Notes: generated by a model not told the origin, from the sequence alone. Counted from the first letter of the stretch, positions 17,278 through 26,790 are shown. The stretch: DNA of 64,000 bases from Arachidicoccus soli (GCF_003600625.1 NZ_CP032489.1:62001-126000), one strand, 5' to 3'. Made by a program: numbers and translations.

Positions 17278-18882
17278 CTATCTTATTGTAGTATCTATAT
17301 TTGGAGGGGGTGGAATATTGGTATCCATGCTTCCAAAGCCAGCAGGACTATCTTTCGACATTTTTTTTAAAGCTGAAACAAATCTCAAAATTTGGGAAAG
17401 GCTATTTTGTTGGTCGTTCATCAGTATGATGCTTAAATTAGCAGTGGCGATATTCCCTTTCAAATTATCGGCACTTCCTTTCATTGATTTAAAAGTATTT
17501 TTGACCAATATTGTTTGTAAGGAGTCTGATCCCGTCGCGGGCAGACTACTTAGAATATTTTGAGCGTCTAAGTAGAAAATAGATGTTTTATTTTTGTTGC
17601 TGATATCTGAAGGTAATTCAACCCTTCCTTTATTGTTTACAAAACTGTCTAATAAATTTTTGGAAGATGCTAAGGTTACAGCCTTATCGTTGGCATTATA
17701 AAACATGCTTGCAGCCGAATCAGCAAATATTTTTGGGACTAAAGCTCCGTTATACGGAACAAAAAACCCCATTCTTGCTAAAGCAATAGTGAATTTATCA
17801 TAAGCACTTTTATCAGCAATAGGCAGCGTTAATACAAAATTGGCTGAAGGTAAAGAAGTCATTCTCAAATTTCCTGCTGAAAGATCTTTCTTTTGTAAAT
17901 CTAAATTAGAAAATGCCAATGCTATTTCCCCTGTAAAAGCTGCTGAAAGATCATCAATGGAAGAGCCTATTTTTTGTAAATAGTCGTTCACCGTGTTTTT
18001 TACACCTGCATAATCCAAAAAGCTAACTAATTGCTTCATATTGAAAGAAATATCTAGTAAGCCTTGCGGTTTTCCCGGAAAAGAGGATAATGCATTCCCG
18101 GAAAGATCTTGAGAAGGGTTTTTCTTGATTAAGTCGACCATTGTTGCATTCAGGTGTTGGTTCGATTTAATATCTATGACACCTTTATCAAAATTGATGG
18201 TACCATAACCGTAGGTATTATCTACTAAATCAGAGGCTTTAGTAATGCCAATAAATGGCAAATTATTGAGACTTTGACTAGAATTGACAAAGAAGCAAAT
18301 ATCCCCCTTTTCTGAAAGCGCTTTTTCTGCATCCTTATTAGAATAAAGAGATTCTTCTTTTTTTAGACTGAGAAAATTTGAGAGCAGATCAGTATTTGCT
18401 CCACCCTGATTATTTAAGCAAATTAGCGTATTATCTTTCCAGCCACAAATGGTATTATTATTTATTTGTACATAAGAAAAAGCTTTATCCTCTACAATAG
18501 CTTTGCCTGGTAAATGTGTTTTTATATATGTTTCCAGATTCCCTTTGCTTGTCAAAGGGACAATAATGCCCGAGAGCATTTGATTGCCTTCGGCAATAGA
18601 AGAAGAGCTCTTGTAAAAAATGAATAATGGTTTATTATAATCATAGATCTCTGTTAGTGCTTTTGAGTTGCTATCCAAATCCATAGTTTTGAAAACAGAG
18701 TCAATTGTGTAATTGTCTGACTTCAACTTTTCCAAAATATCCTTAGTATTTATTTCTAATACAGAGGTAGCATTTTTGGGAATATATTTCAGGGCCTCCA
18801 TCTTTGATTTATTGCAGGAGCTGGTGGCAAAGATTATTATTAAAGCTAATAAGGTGGCGAAAGGCCGACTAATCCTATTCAT
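17278..18882 (-). CDS. DUF4836 family lipoprotein
   Basis: 534 residues, with a lipoprotein signal peptide ending in the lipobox ATSSC (C23). The region after it, beginning KMEALKYIPKNATSVLEINTKD, and the regular alternation of 'F..L..A' strands fit DUF4836, a Bacteroidota family of surface or periplasmic lipoproteins of unknown function. A tail of prolines (NIPPPPNID) ends the protein. It is monocistronic, divergent from lpxA with a 252-bp AT-rich intergenic region. Confidence 0.75.
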   Translation of the reverse strand: MNRISRPFATLLALIIIFATSSCNKSKMEALKYIPKNATSVLEINTKDILEKLKSDNYTIDSVFKTMDLDSNSKALTEIYDYNKPLFIFYKSSSSIAEGNQMLSGIIVPLTSKGNLETYIKTHLPGKAIVEDKAFSYVQINNNTICGWKDNTLICLNNQGGANTDLLSNFLSLKKEESLYSNKDAEKALSEKGDICFFVNSSQSLNNLPFIGITKASDLVDNTYGYGTINFDKGVIDIKSNQHLNATMVDLIKKNPSQDLSGNALSSFPGKPQGLLDISFNMKQLVSFLDYAGVKNTVNDYLQKIGSSIDDLSAAFTGEIALAFSNLDLQKKDLSAGNLRMTSLPSANFVLTLPIADKSAYDKFTIALARMGFFVPYNGALVPKIFADSAASMFYNANDKAVTLASSKNLLDSFVNNKGRVELPSDISNKNKTSIFYLDAQNILSSLPATGSDSLQTILVKNTFKSMKGSADNLKGNIATANLSIILMNDQQNSLSQILRFVSALKKMSKDSPAGFGSMDTNIPPPPNIDTTIR

Positions 18883-19070
18883 TTGAAGAGGTTTAAATTA
18901 TAGAAGAAAATTATTTTAAAGATAGGCAATTATCTACAACACACTTAAATAATTGAAAAAATTAGTATAAGTAAATATTTTTTAGGTTGATTAATAAGCA
19001 TTTAACAAGTCATTTACCGAATGTGGACGGTTATTTGCCTTTATTTGCATCAGGTTAATTGTAATTTATC

Positions 19071-19078
19071 TATTTTTG
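19071..19078 (+). promoter_or_regulatory. -7 promoter element TATTTTTG of the lpxA operon
   Basis: TATTTTTG matches TAnnTTTG, with TTTG at 19044-19047 as a possible -33 element (23 bp away, slightly long). It would give a leader of about 50 bases before the lpxA ATG at 19135. Confidence 0.45.
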
Positions 19079-19134
19079 TGCCCTCAATTTTTAAGTAATA
19101 TTTTATTATTAAGATTGGGTTATAAATTTATTAA

Positions 19135-19938
19135 ATGATTCAACCCCATACATACATTCACCCCGGTGCGAAACTGGCAGAGAATGTAAAAGTAGATCCG
19201 TTCACGGTTATTCATCCCGATGTCGTTATTGGCGAAGGTACCTGGATTGGTAGTAACGTTACTATAATGGATGGTGCTCGTATAGGCAAAAATTGCAGAA
19301 TATTTCCGGGTGCGGTTATTTCTGCAATACCTCAAGATCTCAAATTTGAAGGTGAGAATACAATTGCTGAAATAGGCGATAATACAACCATCAGAGAGTT
19401 TGTAACTGTAAATAGAGGCACCAATGATCGTAGAAAAACTACTATTGGTCATGACTGCTTAATAATGGCTTATAGTCATATTGCACACGATTGTATTATT
19501 GGTAATCATTGTATTCTTAGTAATAATACGCAAATGGCAGGCCATGTAATAATGGGCGATTGGGCGATTATTGCGGGGATGTCAGCTGTTCATCAGTTTT
19601 CCAAAATAGGTGCGCACTCTTATATTGGCGGTGGTAGTTTGGTAAGTAAGGATGTACCTCCATATATCAAAGCCATTCGCCAGCCGCTAACTTATGGAGG
19701 GGTAAATAGTGTAGGGTTAAAGCGTCGTGGTTATTCTATGGGGCAGATAAATGAAGTTTTAGATATTTATCGTGTGATTTATAATCAAGGCTTGAATACC
19801 TCTCAGGCCTTAGAATATGTAGAACAGGAATTTAGAGCAAGTGATGAACGAGATGAAATCGTTTCTTTTATTCGCGAGAGCGAAAGGGGAATTGTGAAAC
19901 GAAGTGGCGGTAAAGGATCTGCCATTCTAGAAGAATAA
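19135..19938 (+). CDS. lpxA: Acyl-ACP--UDP-N-acetylglucosamine O-acyltransferase
   Basis: LpxA adds a 3-hydroxyacyl chain to UDP-GlcNAc, the first step of lipid A synthesis. The 267-residue protein has hexapeptide repeats (for example THIHPGAKL, VIGEGTWIGSN, ARIGKNC) forming a left-handed beta helix, the catalytic histidine in YSHIAHDCIIGNHC, and a helical C terminus. Length matches the E. coli enzyme. An ABC ATPase starts 3 bp after its stop. Other lpx genes are not in the window. Confidence 0.95.
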   Translation: MIQPHTYIHPGAKLAENVKVDPFTVIHPDVVIGEGTWIGSNVTIMDGARIGKNCRIFPGAVISAIPQDLKFEGENTIAEIGDNTTIREFVTVNRGTNDRRKTTIGHDCLIMAYSHIAHDCIIGNHCILSNNTQMAGHVIMGDWAIIAGMSAVHQFSKIGAHSYIGGGSLVSKDVPPYIKAIRQPLTYGGVNSVGLKRRGYSMGQINEVLDIYRVIYNQGLNTSQALEYVEQEFRASDERDEIVSFIRESERGIVKRSGGKGSAILEE

Positions 19939-19941
19939 GCT

Positions 19942-20565
19942 ATGCAAATAACTTTAGCTGATGCTGGCAAGCGGTTTAATCGTGATTGGATTTTTAAATC
20001 GCTTGATTACACTTTTGTACAGGGGAATGCTTATGCTATTATAGGTAATAATGGAAGTGGTAAGAGTACTTTGTTGCAAAGTATCTCTGGTGCGGTTGAA
20101 TTAAGCGCAGGCCAATGCAATTGGAGTATGGATCTTGCAAAGATATCCACTGAGAATGTTTTCCGTTATATGGCTATTGCAGCACCTTCTCTGGAATTGG
20201 TAGAGGAAATGACCGCAAAAGAGTTCCTAAACTTTCACTCCGTTTTCAAGCCATTTGTATCTCATCTCTCAATAAATGAAATACTGGAATTGGTACAGCT
20301 CAGTTCCGCCACTAAAAAGCAAATACGGTATTTTAGTAGTGGTATGAAGCAACGTGTTAAGTTAGCACAAGCTATTTTCTCTGATGTTCCTGTAATTTTA
20401 CTTGATGAGCCTTGTACGAATCTAGACCGCTCGGGTTATAACTTATACCATCAACTAATAAAGGACTTTTGTAAAGAAAAACTGGTTATCGTTAGTAGTA
20501 ATGATGAAGAAGAATATTTTTTCTGTTCAGAGAAAATTGATATTCGCGATTACAAAATCAGTTGA
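19942..20565 (+). CDS. ABC transporter ATP-binding protein
   Basis: 207 residues: Walker A GNNGSGKST (about 36-44), a Q-loop region, the signature FSSGMKQRVKLAQA, Walker B VILLDEPCTNLD and the H-loop replaced by SSNDEEEYFFC. The lack of an H-loop histidine is unusual (usually TH or SH). It is coupled to lpxA (3-bp gap), with no permease nearby, so the membrane partner must be encoded elsewhere. Its end overlaps the convergent GAF gene by 8 bp. A role in envelope lipid export is a guess from the neighbour. Confidence 0.85.
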   Translation: MQITLADAGKRFNRDWIFKSLDYTFVQGNAYAIIGNNGSGKSTLLQSISGAVELSAGQCNWSMDLAKISTENVFRYMAIAAPSLELVEEMTAKEFLNFHSVFKPFVSHLSINEILELVQLSSATKKQIRYFSSGMKQRVKLAQAIFSDVPVILLDEPCTNLDRSGYNLYHQLIKDFCKEKLVIVSSNDEEEYFFCSEKIDIRDYKIS

Positions 20566-21028
20566 TCAAAGAAGCTATTTCTTCCAAAAACATTTTGTCT
20601 GTTTCATCAAAGAATGAGAGGTATTCACTATCTATATCCAGTACGCCAAAAATATTGCCATCTTTAAAAAGAGGGATTACCATCTCCGATTTTGAGTCAC
20701 TGCTGCAGGCAATATGTCCCGGAAAATTATTTACATCTTCTACCAGAAAAGTCTTTTCTTCTTGCCAGGCATTTCCACAAACGCCACGCCCCTTTTTGAT
20801 CCTTGTACAGGCTATAGGTCCTTGAAAAGGGCCTAAAACCAGCTCTTCTTTTTTTATTAAATAAAAACCTACCCACCACCAATTGAATTGCATTTTTAAA
20901 GCTGAAGCAATGTTCGCCATATTGGCAATCATATCTGGCTCACCTTCTATTAAGGCCTTTATTTGCGGTATTAAGGATTGATATTTTTCAGTTTTATTTC
21001 CTTGGGAAATAACGATACTTTCGGACAT
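20558..21028 (-). CDS. msrC: Free methionine-(R)-sulfoxide reductase (GAF-domain)
   Basis: 156 residues of GAF fold. The three cysteines of the family are present: C74 in IACTRIKKG, C84 in RGVCGNAW and C108 in GHIACSSDS, along with NWWWVGFYLI and VLDIDSEYLSFFDE. It reduces free Met-R-sulfoxide with thioredoxin. It sits 10 bp downstream of the LytTR regulator gene and is likely co-transcribed with it, which links oxidative repair to that two-component system by position only. Confidence 0.9.
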   Translation of the reverse strand: MSESIVISQGNKTEKYQSLIPQIKALIEGEPDMIANMANIASALKMQFNWWWVGFYLIKKEELVLGPFQGPIACTRIKKGRGVCGNAWQEEKTFLVEDVNNFPGHIACSSDSKSEMVIPLFKDGNIFGVLDIDSEYLSFFDETDKMFLEEIASLIN

Positions 21029-21038
21029 TTTCTTTGCT

Positions 21039-21764
21039 TTATAAACTCATCATTTCTTTAAATTTTACGGACTGTCTACGGCTTACTTCCACTTTTTCTC
21101 CATCACGTAGTTCCAATAAAAGGCCGCCATTAAAATAGGGTTCTATTTTTTCTATCCATTTCAAATTTACAATATGTTTCCTATTTACACGGAAAAAGAA
21201 ACGCTCATCCAATCGTTCTTCCAATGCATTCAGCGATTTTAAAATTAAAGGCTTTTGATTTTCGAAATAGACCTTGGCATAATTGCCTGCACTTTCAAAT
21301 AAACGCACATCAGCTAATTTTACAAACCAGCATTTCTCCCCATCTTTTACAAAAAATTGGTCCTTATCTGTTAGTAGATTTTTATCAATTCTTGTCTCTT
21401 TATTGCTAGATTGAGATTGCTCTAATTTTCGCATGGCTTCTTCGAGACGCTTACTTTCAATGGGTTTCTGCAGATAGTCTAGTGCATTGACTTCAAAGGC
21501 CTTGAGCGCATATTCATCGTAAGCAGTTGTGAAAATCACTTTAGGGGTTTGTACTAATTCGCTTAACATTTCAAACCCATTTTTACCTGGCATCTGAATG
21601 TCTAAGAAAATTAAATCAGGATCTAATTCATTGATTTTTTCAACTGCTTCTTTGCTGTTTTGGGCTTCTCCTACAATTTCTATTGCAGGGAAATCGTGTA
21701 GCAATTTTTTTAACTCTGCGCGTGCAGGCCTTTCGTCATCTATGATTAAGGCTTTTATCAGCAT
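21039..21764 (-). CDS. LytTR-family response regulator
   Basis: 241 residues. The receiver domain (1-120) has the acidic pair in IDDERPAR, phospho-acceptor D in LIFLDIQMPGKNG, and lysine in DYLQKPIE. The C-terminal LytTR DNA-binding domain (about 135-241) contains LADVRLFESAGNYAKVYF and FFFRVNRKHIVNLKWIEKI. It follows the histidine kinase gene by 26 bp and forms the kinase's likely partner. Targets cannot be inferred. Confidence 0.93.
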   Translation of the reverse strand: MLIKALIIDDERPARAELKKLLHDFPAIEIVGEAQNSKEAVEKINELDPDLIFLDIQMPGKNGFEMLSELVQTPKVIFTTAYDEYALKAFEVNALDYLQKPIESKRLEEAMRKLEQSQSSNKETRIDKNLLTDKDQFFVKDGEKCWFVKLADVRLFESAGNYAKVYFENQKPLILKSLNALEERLDERFFFRVNRKHIVNLKWIEKIEPYFNGGLLLELRDGEKVEVSRRQSVKFKEMMSL

Positions 21765-21790
21765 AGCTTAAATTTTTTAATTTAATTTAA

Positions 21791-22849
21791 TTATTCTTTT
21801 ATCAATTCCTCTGTAATGTCAATAGGTATTTTTACTTCTGCAATTACAATATTATTTTTAAATCCTTTTATAGAAAAATCAGCTGCCTCACCATACATTA
21901 ATTCCAGCCTGTTTTTGGTACCGGTAATTCCGAATCCATTTTTGTTATTTACTTGATGGAGTTGCCCAGTGTTTTCAATGTAAAGGAACAAGAATGAGTT
22001 TTCTATGATCGTTGAAATTTTTATAGTGCCGCCTTCTTCTACTTTGCTAATGCCATGTTTGATACTATTTTCTACCAAGGTTTGCAACATCATTGGCGGC
22101 ACCTGGAGGCTTAGTGTGTTTTCTGCGATATTATATTCAATCTGTAATCGGTTTTCGAAACGAATTTTTTCTAATGCTAAATAAGAACGTACAATCTCCA
22201 ATTCACGCTCTAAGGTCGTGGTGGCAATATTTTCGGATTGCATACTGCTACGCAAGAGGATGCTTAATTGTGTAATGGCCAATCTGGCACGAATGGGGTT
22301 TTCATCTACTAAAAATCGAATACTATTCAGCGCATTAAAGATAAAATGTGGATTAATATGTGTTTTGATGGTTTTTAGTTCCAGCTCTTTTACTAGAGAT
22401 TCAAGCCTGACTTTGTCTAGTCTTTCTTTGTTGCTTTTGGCAACATAATGATAGGCAAAATATAGAAGATTCCAAATGAATATAATAATGAAGCTTACGA
22501 TCCAAGAGAGAAATAATACAGGTTCTCTATGTGAATTATTTGCTGGCAGGTTTATGAAATTGTCTGTAGCAATATTCATTAAGGTTAAAAGCAAGGAAAC
22601 AAATATGGTGGATAGTAATAAAAAAGATATCTGTTTTTTTAACCCTTTTTGTAAAATATTTGATCGGACAATAATGGCGCGTAATATTGTAGTGATAAGG
22701 ATGCCTTCTAGCATTTCTATGAAACCTACTACAAAAAAGGAGCGTGTTACATGTTGAGAAAAAGAGATGTATAAGATGCAGGTAAAAATAAAGTCACCTA
22801 ACCACCCCCCTAATTGAAACACCCAAAAGCTTGATATTTTTTTGGCCAT
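21791..22849 (-). CDS. LytS/YehU-type sensor histidine kinase
   Basis: About 352 residues. Four N-terminal membrane helices are followed by the His_kinase domain HINPHFIFNALNSI (the phosphorylatable His) and an HATPase with MLQTLVENSIKHGI and GFGITGTKNRL. There is no large periplasmic sensor, so it senses within the membrane or via a partner. The ORF extends to 22858, but a -7 element (TAACTTTG, 22863-22856) overlaps that start, so the ATG at 22849 (MAKKISSFW) is preferred. It is first in a kinase-regulator-MsrC set. Confidence 0.92.
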   Translation of the reverse strand: MAKKISSFWVFQLGGWLGDFIFTCILYISFSQHVTRSFFVVGFIEMLEGILITTILRAIIVRSNILQKGLKKQISFLLLSTIFVSLLLTLMNIATDNFINLPANNSHREPVLFLSWIVSFIIIFIWNLLYFAYHYVAKSNKERLDKVRLESLVKELELKTIKTHINPHFIFNALNSIRFLVDENPIRARLAITQLSILLRSSMQSENIATTTLERELEIVRSYLALEKIRFENRLQIEYNIAENTLSLQVPPMMLQTLVENSIKHGISKVEEGGTIKISTIIENSFLFLYIENTGQLHQVNNKNGFGITGTKNRLELMYGEAADFSIKGFKNNIVIAEVKIPIDITEELIKE

Positions 22850-22855
22850 AATTAT

Positions 22856-22863
22856 CAAAGTTA
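22856..22863 (-). promoter_or_regulatory. -7 promoter element TAACTTTG of the LytS-type kinase operon
   Basis: CAAAGTTA on the plus strand gives TAACTTTG on the minus strand, ending 6 bases before the ATG at 22849. This decides the start codon and predicts a very short leader. Confidence 0.5.
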
Positions 22864-22985
22864 CACAACATAATGATGGAGATATTTTTTTTACATAGAT
22901 GGTAAAGTCGGCATCCGCTTATTCCATAAAGATTGCCTACATACAATCAAAAAATTGTACTTTTACACATTAAATTTAGTGAAGG

Positions 22986-24923
22986 ATGGAAATTACGCCC
23001 GGCGCATTGCTCAAAAATATTGAGTCCCCCAAGGATTTAAAAAAGTTGGACAAAGCACAATTACATCAGGTTTGCGATGAATTACGTCAATATATTATTG
23101 ATGTGGTAAGTGTTCATGGCGGTCATTTTGCTGCAAGTTTAGGAGTTGTAGAGTTAACTGTCGCATTACATTATATATACAATACGCCTTATGACCAATT
23201 AGTTTGGGATGTGGGACATCAAGCATATGGGCATAAAATATTGACTGGCCGGAGAGACAATTTTGACACCAACCGCAAATACAAAGGCCTTAGTGGTTTT
23301 CCTAAACGCGCGGAAAGTGAATATGATACTTTTGGAGTGGGGCACTCTTCCACCTCTATTTCTGCCGCCTTGGGTATGGCGCTAGCAGCCAAATACAAAG
23401 GAGAAGATCGTAAATCAGTTGCCATTATTGGAGATGGTTCTATGACAGCAGGATTGGCTTTCGAGGCCATGAATCACGCTGGTGTGAGTGATAGCGATGT
23501 ACTGATTATTTTGAATGACAATTGTATGAGCATCGATCCAAATGTAGGCGCTTTGAAAGAATATTTAACCGACATCTCTGTTTCGCGTACATATAATAAA
23601 TTTAAAGAAGATATTTGGAAAGCTTTAGGAAAATTGCCTATCGGTAAATCTTTTACAAGGGCAATGGCAAGTAAGCTGGCCGATAGTTTGAAAGGAATGG
23701 TGAATAAAAGTTCCAATCTTTTCGAATCTTTAAAAATTCGTTATTTTGGCCCAATAGATGGGCATAATATTACTAATTTGGTAGATACGCTAACCGAGTT
23801 AAGAAAAATACCGGGTCCAAAAATTTTGCATATTATTACTACAAAAGGTAAGGGTTATGAATTAGCCGAAAAAGAACAAACCAAATGGCATGCACCAGGT
23901 TTGTTTGATAAAATAACGGGAGAGATTTATAAGAAAAAATTCGACCTGCCACAGCCGCCAAAATATCAAGATGTTTTTGGCAAAACCATTATTGAGTTGG
24001 CAGAAAAGAATAATAAAATAATGGGCGTAACACCAGCAATGCCTAGTGGTAGTTCTTTAAAATATATGATGGAGCAAATGCCGGATCGCGCCTTCGATGT
24101 AGGTATTTGTGAACAACATGCTGTTACTTTAAGTGCCGGAATGGCTACCCAGGGTTTGCGTGTGTATTGCAATATTTATTCCTCCTTTATGCAGCGTGCT
24201 TTTGATCAAGTAGTGCATGATGTAGCTATTCAAAAATTGCCGGTTATCTTTTGTTTGGATCGCGCTGGCCTGGTGGGTGAAGATGGTCCTACACATCATG
24301 GCGCTTATGATTTGGCATATTTTCGTTGTATTCCCAATATGATTATTTCCGCTCCGATGAATGAACAGGAATTGCGCAATATGATGTTTACCGCTCAGTT
24401 AGACAAAATGCAAAATCCATTCGTTATCCGATACCCTCGAGGGAATGGTGTAATGCCCGATTGGCAAAAACCCATGCAAGAGCTGGAAATAGGGAAAGGC
24501 CGAAAGCTCAGAGATGGGGAAGATTTAGCGATACTGTCTATCGGTCATCCGGGAAACTTCGCGGCAAGTGCTGTTCGTAGTTTACAGAAAGAAGGGTTGA
24601 ATCCAGCGCATTACGATATGCGTTTTGTAAAACCTTTGGATGAAGAATTATTGCACGAAGTTTTTGCTAAATACAAAAAAATAATTACTATAGAAGATGG
24701 TACGGTTAAAGGCGGTTTTGGAAGTGCTGTACTAGAATTTATGGCTGAAAATAATTATACGGCAGAAGTAGAAATACTAGGCATTCCAGATCATATTATT
24801 GAACACGGCACATTGAAGGAATTATACGCTGAGTGTAAATTTGATGCAGATTCAATTGCTGAAACAGCGAGAAAAATGTTGCAAGAGAAAATTAAAGTAA
24901 AAACTACGAGTTTAATAAATTAA
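22986..24923 (+). CDS. dxs: 1-deoxy-D-xylulose-5-phosphate synthase
   Basis: DXS joins pyruvate and glyceraldehyde 3-phosphate to start the MEP route to isoprenoids (menaquinone, undecaprenol). The 645-residue protein has the thiamine diphosphate site GDGSMTAG with NDN further on, SVHGGHFAASLG, WDVGHQAYGHKILTGR, and the pyrimidine-domain glutamate in DVGICEQHAV. It is monocistronic, ending in a strong hairpin shared with serS. Confidence 0.96.
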   Translation: MEITPGALLKNIESPKDLKKLDKAQLHQVCDELRQYIIDVVSVHGGHFAASLGVVELTVALHYIYNTPYDQLVWDVGHQAYGHKILTGRRDNFDTNRKYKGLSGFPKRAESEYDTFGVGHSSTSISAALGMALAAKYKGEDRKSVAIIGDGSMTAGLAFEAMNHAGVSDSDVLIILNDNCMSIDPNVGALKEYLTDISVSRTYNKFKEDIWKALGKLPIGKSFTRAMASKLADSLKGMVNKSSNLFESLKIRYFGPIDGHNITNLVDTLTELRKIPGPKILHIITTKGKGYELAEKEQTKWHAPGLFDKITGEIYKKKFDLPQPPKYQDVFGKTIIELAEKNNKIMGVTPAMPSGSSLKYMMEQMPDRAFDVGICEQHAVTLSAGMATQGLRVYCNIYSSFMQRAFDQVVHDVAIQKLPVIFCLDRAGLVGEDGPTHHGAYDLAYFRCIPNMIISAPMNEQELRNMMFTAQLDKMQNPFVIRYPRGNGVMPDWQKPMQELEIGKGRKLRDGEDLAILSIGHPGNFAASAVRSLQKEGLNPAHYDMRFVKPLDEELLHEVFAKYKKIITIEDGTVKGGFGSAVLEFMAENNYTAEVEILGIPDHIIEHGTLKELYAECKFDADSIAETARKMLQEKIKVKTTSLIN

Positions 24924-24927
24924 ATGA

Positions 24928-24965
24928 AAAAGCCTGAACAGAAAATTTGTTCGGGCTTTTTTAGC
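24928..24965. terminator. Bidirectional terminator between dxs and serS
   Basis: AAAGCCTGAACA, a six-base loop and TGTTCGGGCTTT form a 12-bp stem with one wobble pair, flanked by A and T runs, so it can end transcription from either side. Confidence 0.85.
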
Positions 24966-24984
24966 AAAAGAGTTTATTACTTCG

Positions 24985-26253
24985 CTATATCCCTTCCGCA
25001 GAAAAATATCTCCACAAAACCTTCGGTAAATTTATACCATTTTCAGTTTGATTATTTTCCAACAAAGCCGCCATAATTCTTGGCAAAGCCAAAGAGCTTC
25101 CGTTTAAAGTATGTACCAATTGTGTTTTGCCATCAGCATTTTTAAAACGACATTTCAAACGGTTGGCTTGGTAGTTTTCAAAATTACTTACACTGCTTAC
25201 TTCCAGCCAGCGCTCTTGCGCAGCACTATATACCTCAAAGTCATAAGTAATAGCACTCGTAAAACCCATATCACCACCACATAAGCGTAAAATACGATAG
25301 GGCAATTCTAGAGATTGTATTAATCTTTCTACATGTGCCACCATTTCATCCAAAACAGTTTCACTTTTCTCAGGATGTACTATTTGAATAATTTCTACTT
25401 TTTCAAATTGATGTACACGATTCAATCCTCGTACATCTTTTCCGAAACTTCCTGCTTCACGGCGAAAGCAAGGAGAATGCGCCGTGAGCTTTAAAGGCAA
25501 ATCATTCTCTTTTAAAATTTCATCTCGATAAATATTTGTTACCGGTACTTCAGCAGTAGGAATCAGATAAAAATTATCTTCCGTCGCGTGATACATTTGG
25601 CCTTCTTTATCGGGCAGTTGGCCTGTAGCATATGCTGAAGCTTCATTGACCATAAAAGGAGGGATATATTCTGTATATCCAGCATCGGTGTTGAAATCTA
25701 AGAAATATTGTACTAATGCACGTTGTAGTTTCGCGCCTTTGCCTTTGTATAACGGAAAACCACTGCCGGTAATTTTTGCACCGGTTTCAAAATTAATGAG
25801 ATCGTATTTTTTTATCAAATCCCAGTGAGCTAATGCATCGGGAATAAGTATTGGTTTTGCGCCGCCCTCGCGAACGACTTCATTTTCTTCTGGAGTTTTT
25901 CCCAGGGGTACTTTCTCATTGGGGAGGTTCGGTAATTGTATTAATGCTTTTTGTAGCTTTTCTTCTACCTCGGCAGTATTTAATTTTAGCGGCTCTAGCG
26001 ATGGTTTTAGTGAAGCAACCTCTGCTTTTGCCCCTTCGGCTTCCTCTTTCTTGCCTTGAGCCATTAGCATTCCAATCGTTTTAGAAGCTGTGTTTATTTG
26101 GGATTGTACATTATCAAATTCTGTTTGCAGGCGCTTACGTTCATCATCCAACGCAATGATTTCGTCCACTAATTCTATTTTAGAAAAGTTTTTTACTTTC
26201 AGTCTTTCCTTTACCCATTCGGGGTTTTGCCTCAATACATTTACTAATAACAT
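24985..26253 (-). CDS. serS: Seryl-tRNA synthetase
   Basis: Class II synthetase of 422 residues. An N-terminal coiled coil (about 25-100) grips the tRNA-Ser variable arm. Motif 2 is CFRREAGSFGKDVRGLNRVH and motif 3 is LNGSSLALPRIMAALLENNQ (the usual GxGLAxxR becomes GSSLALPR). TAEVPVTN and FEVYSAAQERWLEVSSVSN are typical of SerRS. A -7 element (TATCTTTG) lies 14 bp upstream of the ATG. Confidence 0.96.
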   Translation of the reverse strand: MLLVNVLRQNPEWVKERLKVKNFSKIELVDEIIALDDERKRLQTEFDNVQSQINTASKTIGMLMAQGKKEEAEGAKAEVASLKPSLEPLKLNTAEVEEKLQKALIQLPNLPNEKVPLGKTPEENEVVREGGAKPILIPDALAHWDLIKKYDLINFETGAKITGSGFPLYKGKGAKLQRALVQYFLDFNTDAGYTEYIPPFMVNEASAYATGQLPDKEGQMYHATEDNFYLIPTAEVPVTNIYRDEILKENDLPLKLTAHSPCFRREAGSFGKDVRGLNRVHQFEKVEIIQIVHPEKSETVLDEMVAHVERLIQSLELPYRILRLCGGDMGFTSAITYDFEVYSAAQERWLEVSSVSNFENYQANRLKCRFKNADGKTQLVHTLNGSSLALPRIMAALLENNQTENGINLPKVLWRYFSAEGI

Positions 26254-26267
26254 CTAAAAAATTTTGT

Positions 26268-26275
26268 CAAAGATA
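26268..26275 (-). promoter_or_regulatory. -7 promoter element TATCTTTG of serS
   Basis: CAAAGATA on the plus strand reads TATCTTTG on the minus strand, matching TAnnTTTG. It ends 14 bases before the serS ATG. Confidence 0.55.
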
Positions 26276-26339
26276 AATTTAATTTGAGGATTTGAGGATT
26301 CGCTTAATTGAAAATAATTAATCTTTATCAAATCCAGAT

Positions 26340-26347
26340 TATCTTTG
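26340..26347 (+). promoter_or_regulatory. -7 promoter element TATCTTTG, 4 bp before the start at 26352
   Basis: TATCTTTG, then TTTT, then ATG. Transcription would begin on the start codon. It is divergent from the serS promoter. Confidence 0.6.
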
Positions 26348-26351
26348 TTTT

Positions 26352-26699
26352 ATGAATGTAAACGATGATATAACACAAAGATGGTGGAATTTGGAAGCGA
26401 AGCTTGCGGAAAAATTTGAGAAAAAACCTGACATGGAGGCTATTTTGTTTTTAATAGGAATGCAGGAAACTGGATTTATTCAAGAAAACATTTCAAAAGA
26501 ACAAAAGCAAGACTTGATGCACGTAGCCATTTGTACTTTATTGACACCAAGTGGTTATTATAAACTGGATTATCATGATGAAGATGGGTGGCCTCATTTT
26601 ATTCAGTTAAAGGAACATGCTTCACAATCACTAATGGAACAAGAGAATTTTCTGAAAGACCATATTCTGTTTTATTTTGAACAACAGCAATTTATTTAG
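26352..26699 (+). CDS. Conserved hypothetical protein
   Basis: 115 residues, acidic, without signal peptide or membrane segment, rich in aromatic residues (RWWNLE, DGWPHF, FYFEQQQF) and probably all alpha-helical. Codon use resembles its neighbours. I do not recognise a named domain, although proteins of this size with MEAILFLIGMQETG-like sequence occur in Chitinophagaceae. It stands alone between divergent serS and the ABC permease gene. Confidence 0.75.
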   Translation: MNVNDDITQRWWNLEAKLAEKFEKKPDMEAILFLIGMQETGFIQENISKEQKQDLMHVAICTLLTPSGYYKLDYHDEDGWPHFIQLKEHASQSLMEQENFLKDHILFYFEQQQFI

Positions 26700-26790
26700 C
26701 TTCCAAAAAGGAGGTGTTAAATATTTTGTGCCGTTCAACAGCGCGATTTCTCTTTCATCATAAATATTTTTCAGAGAGATTGATGCTTCT

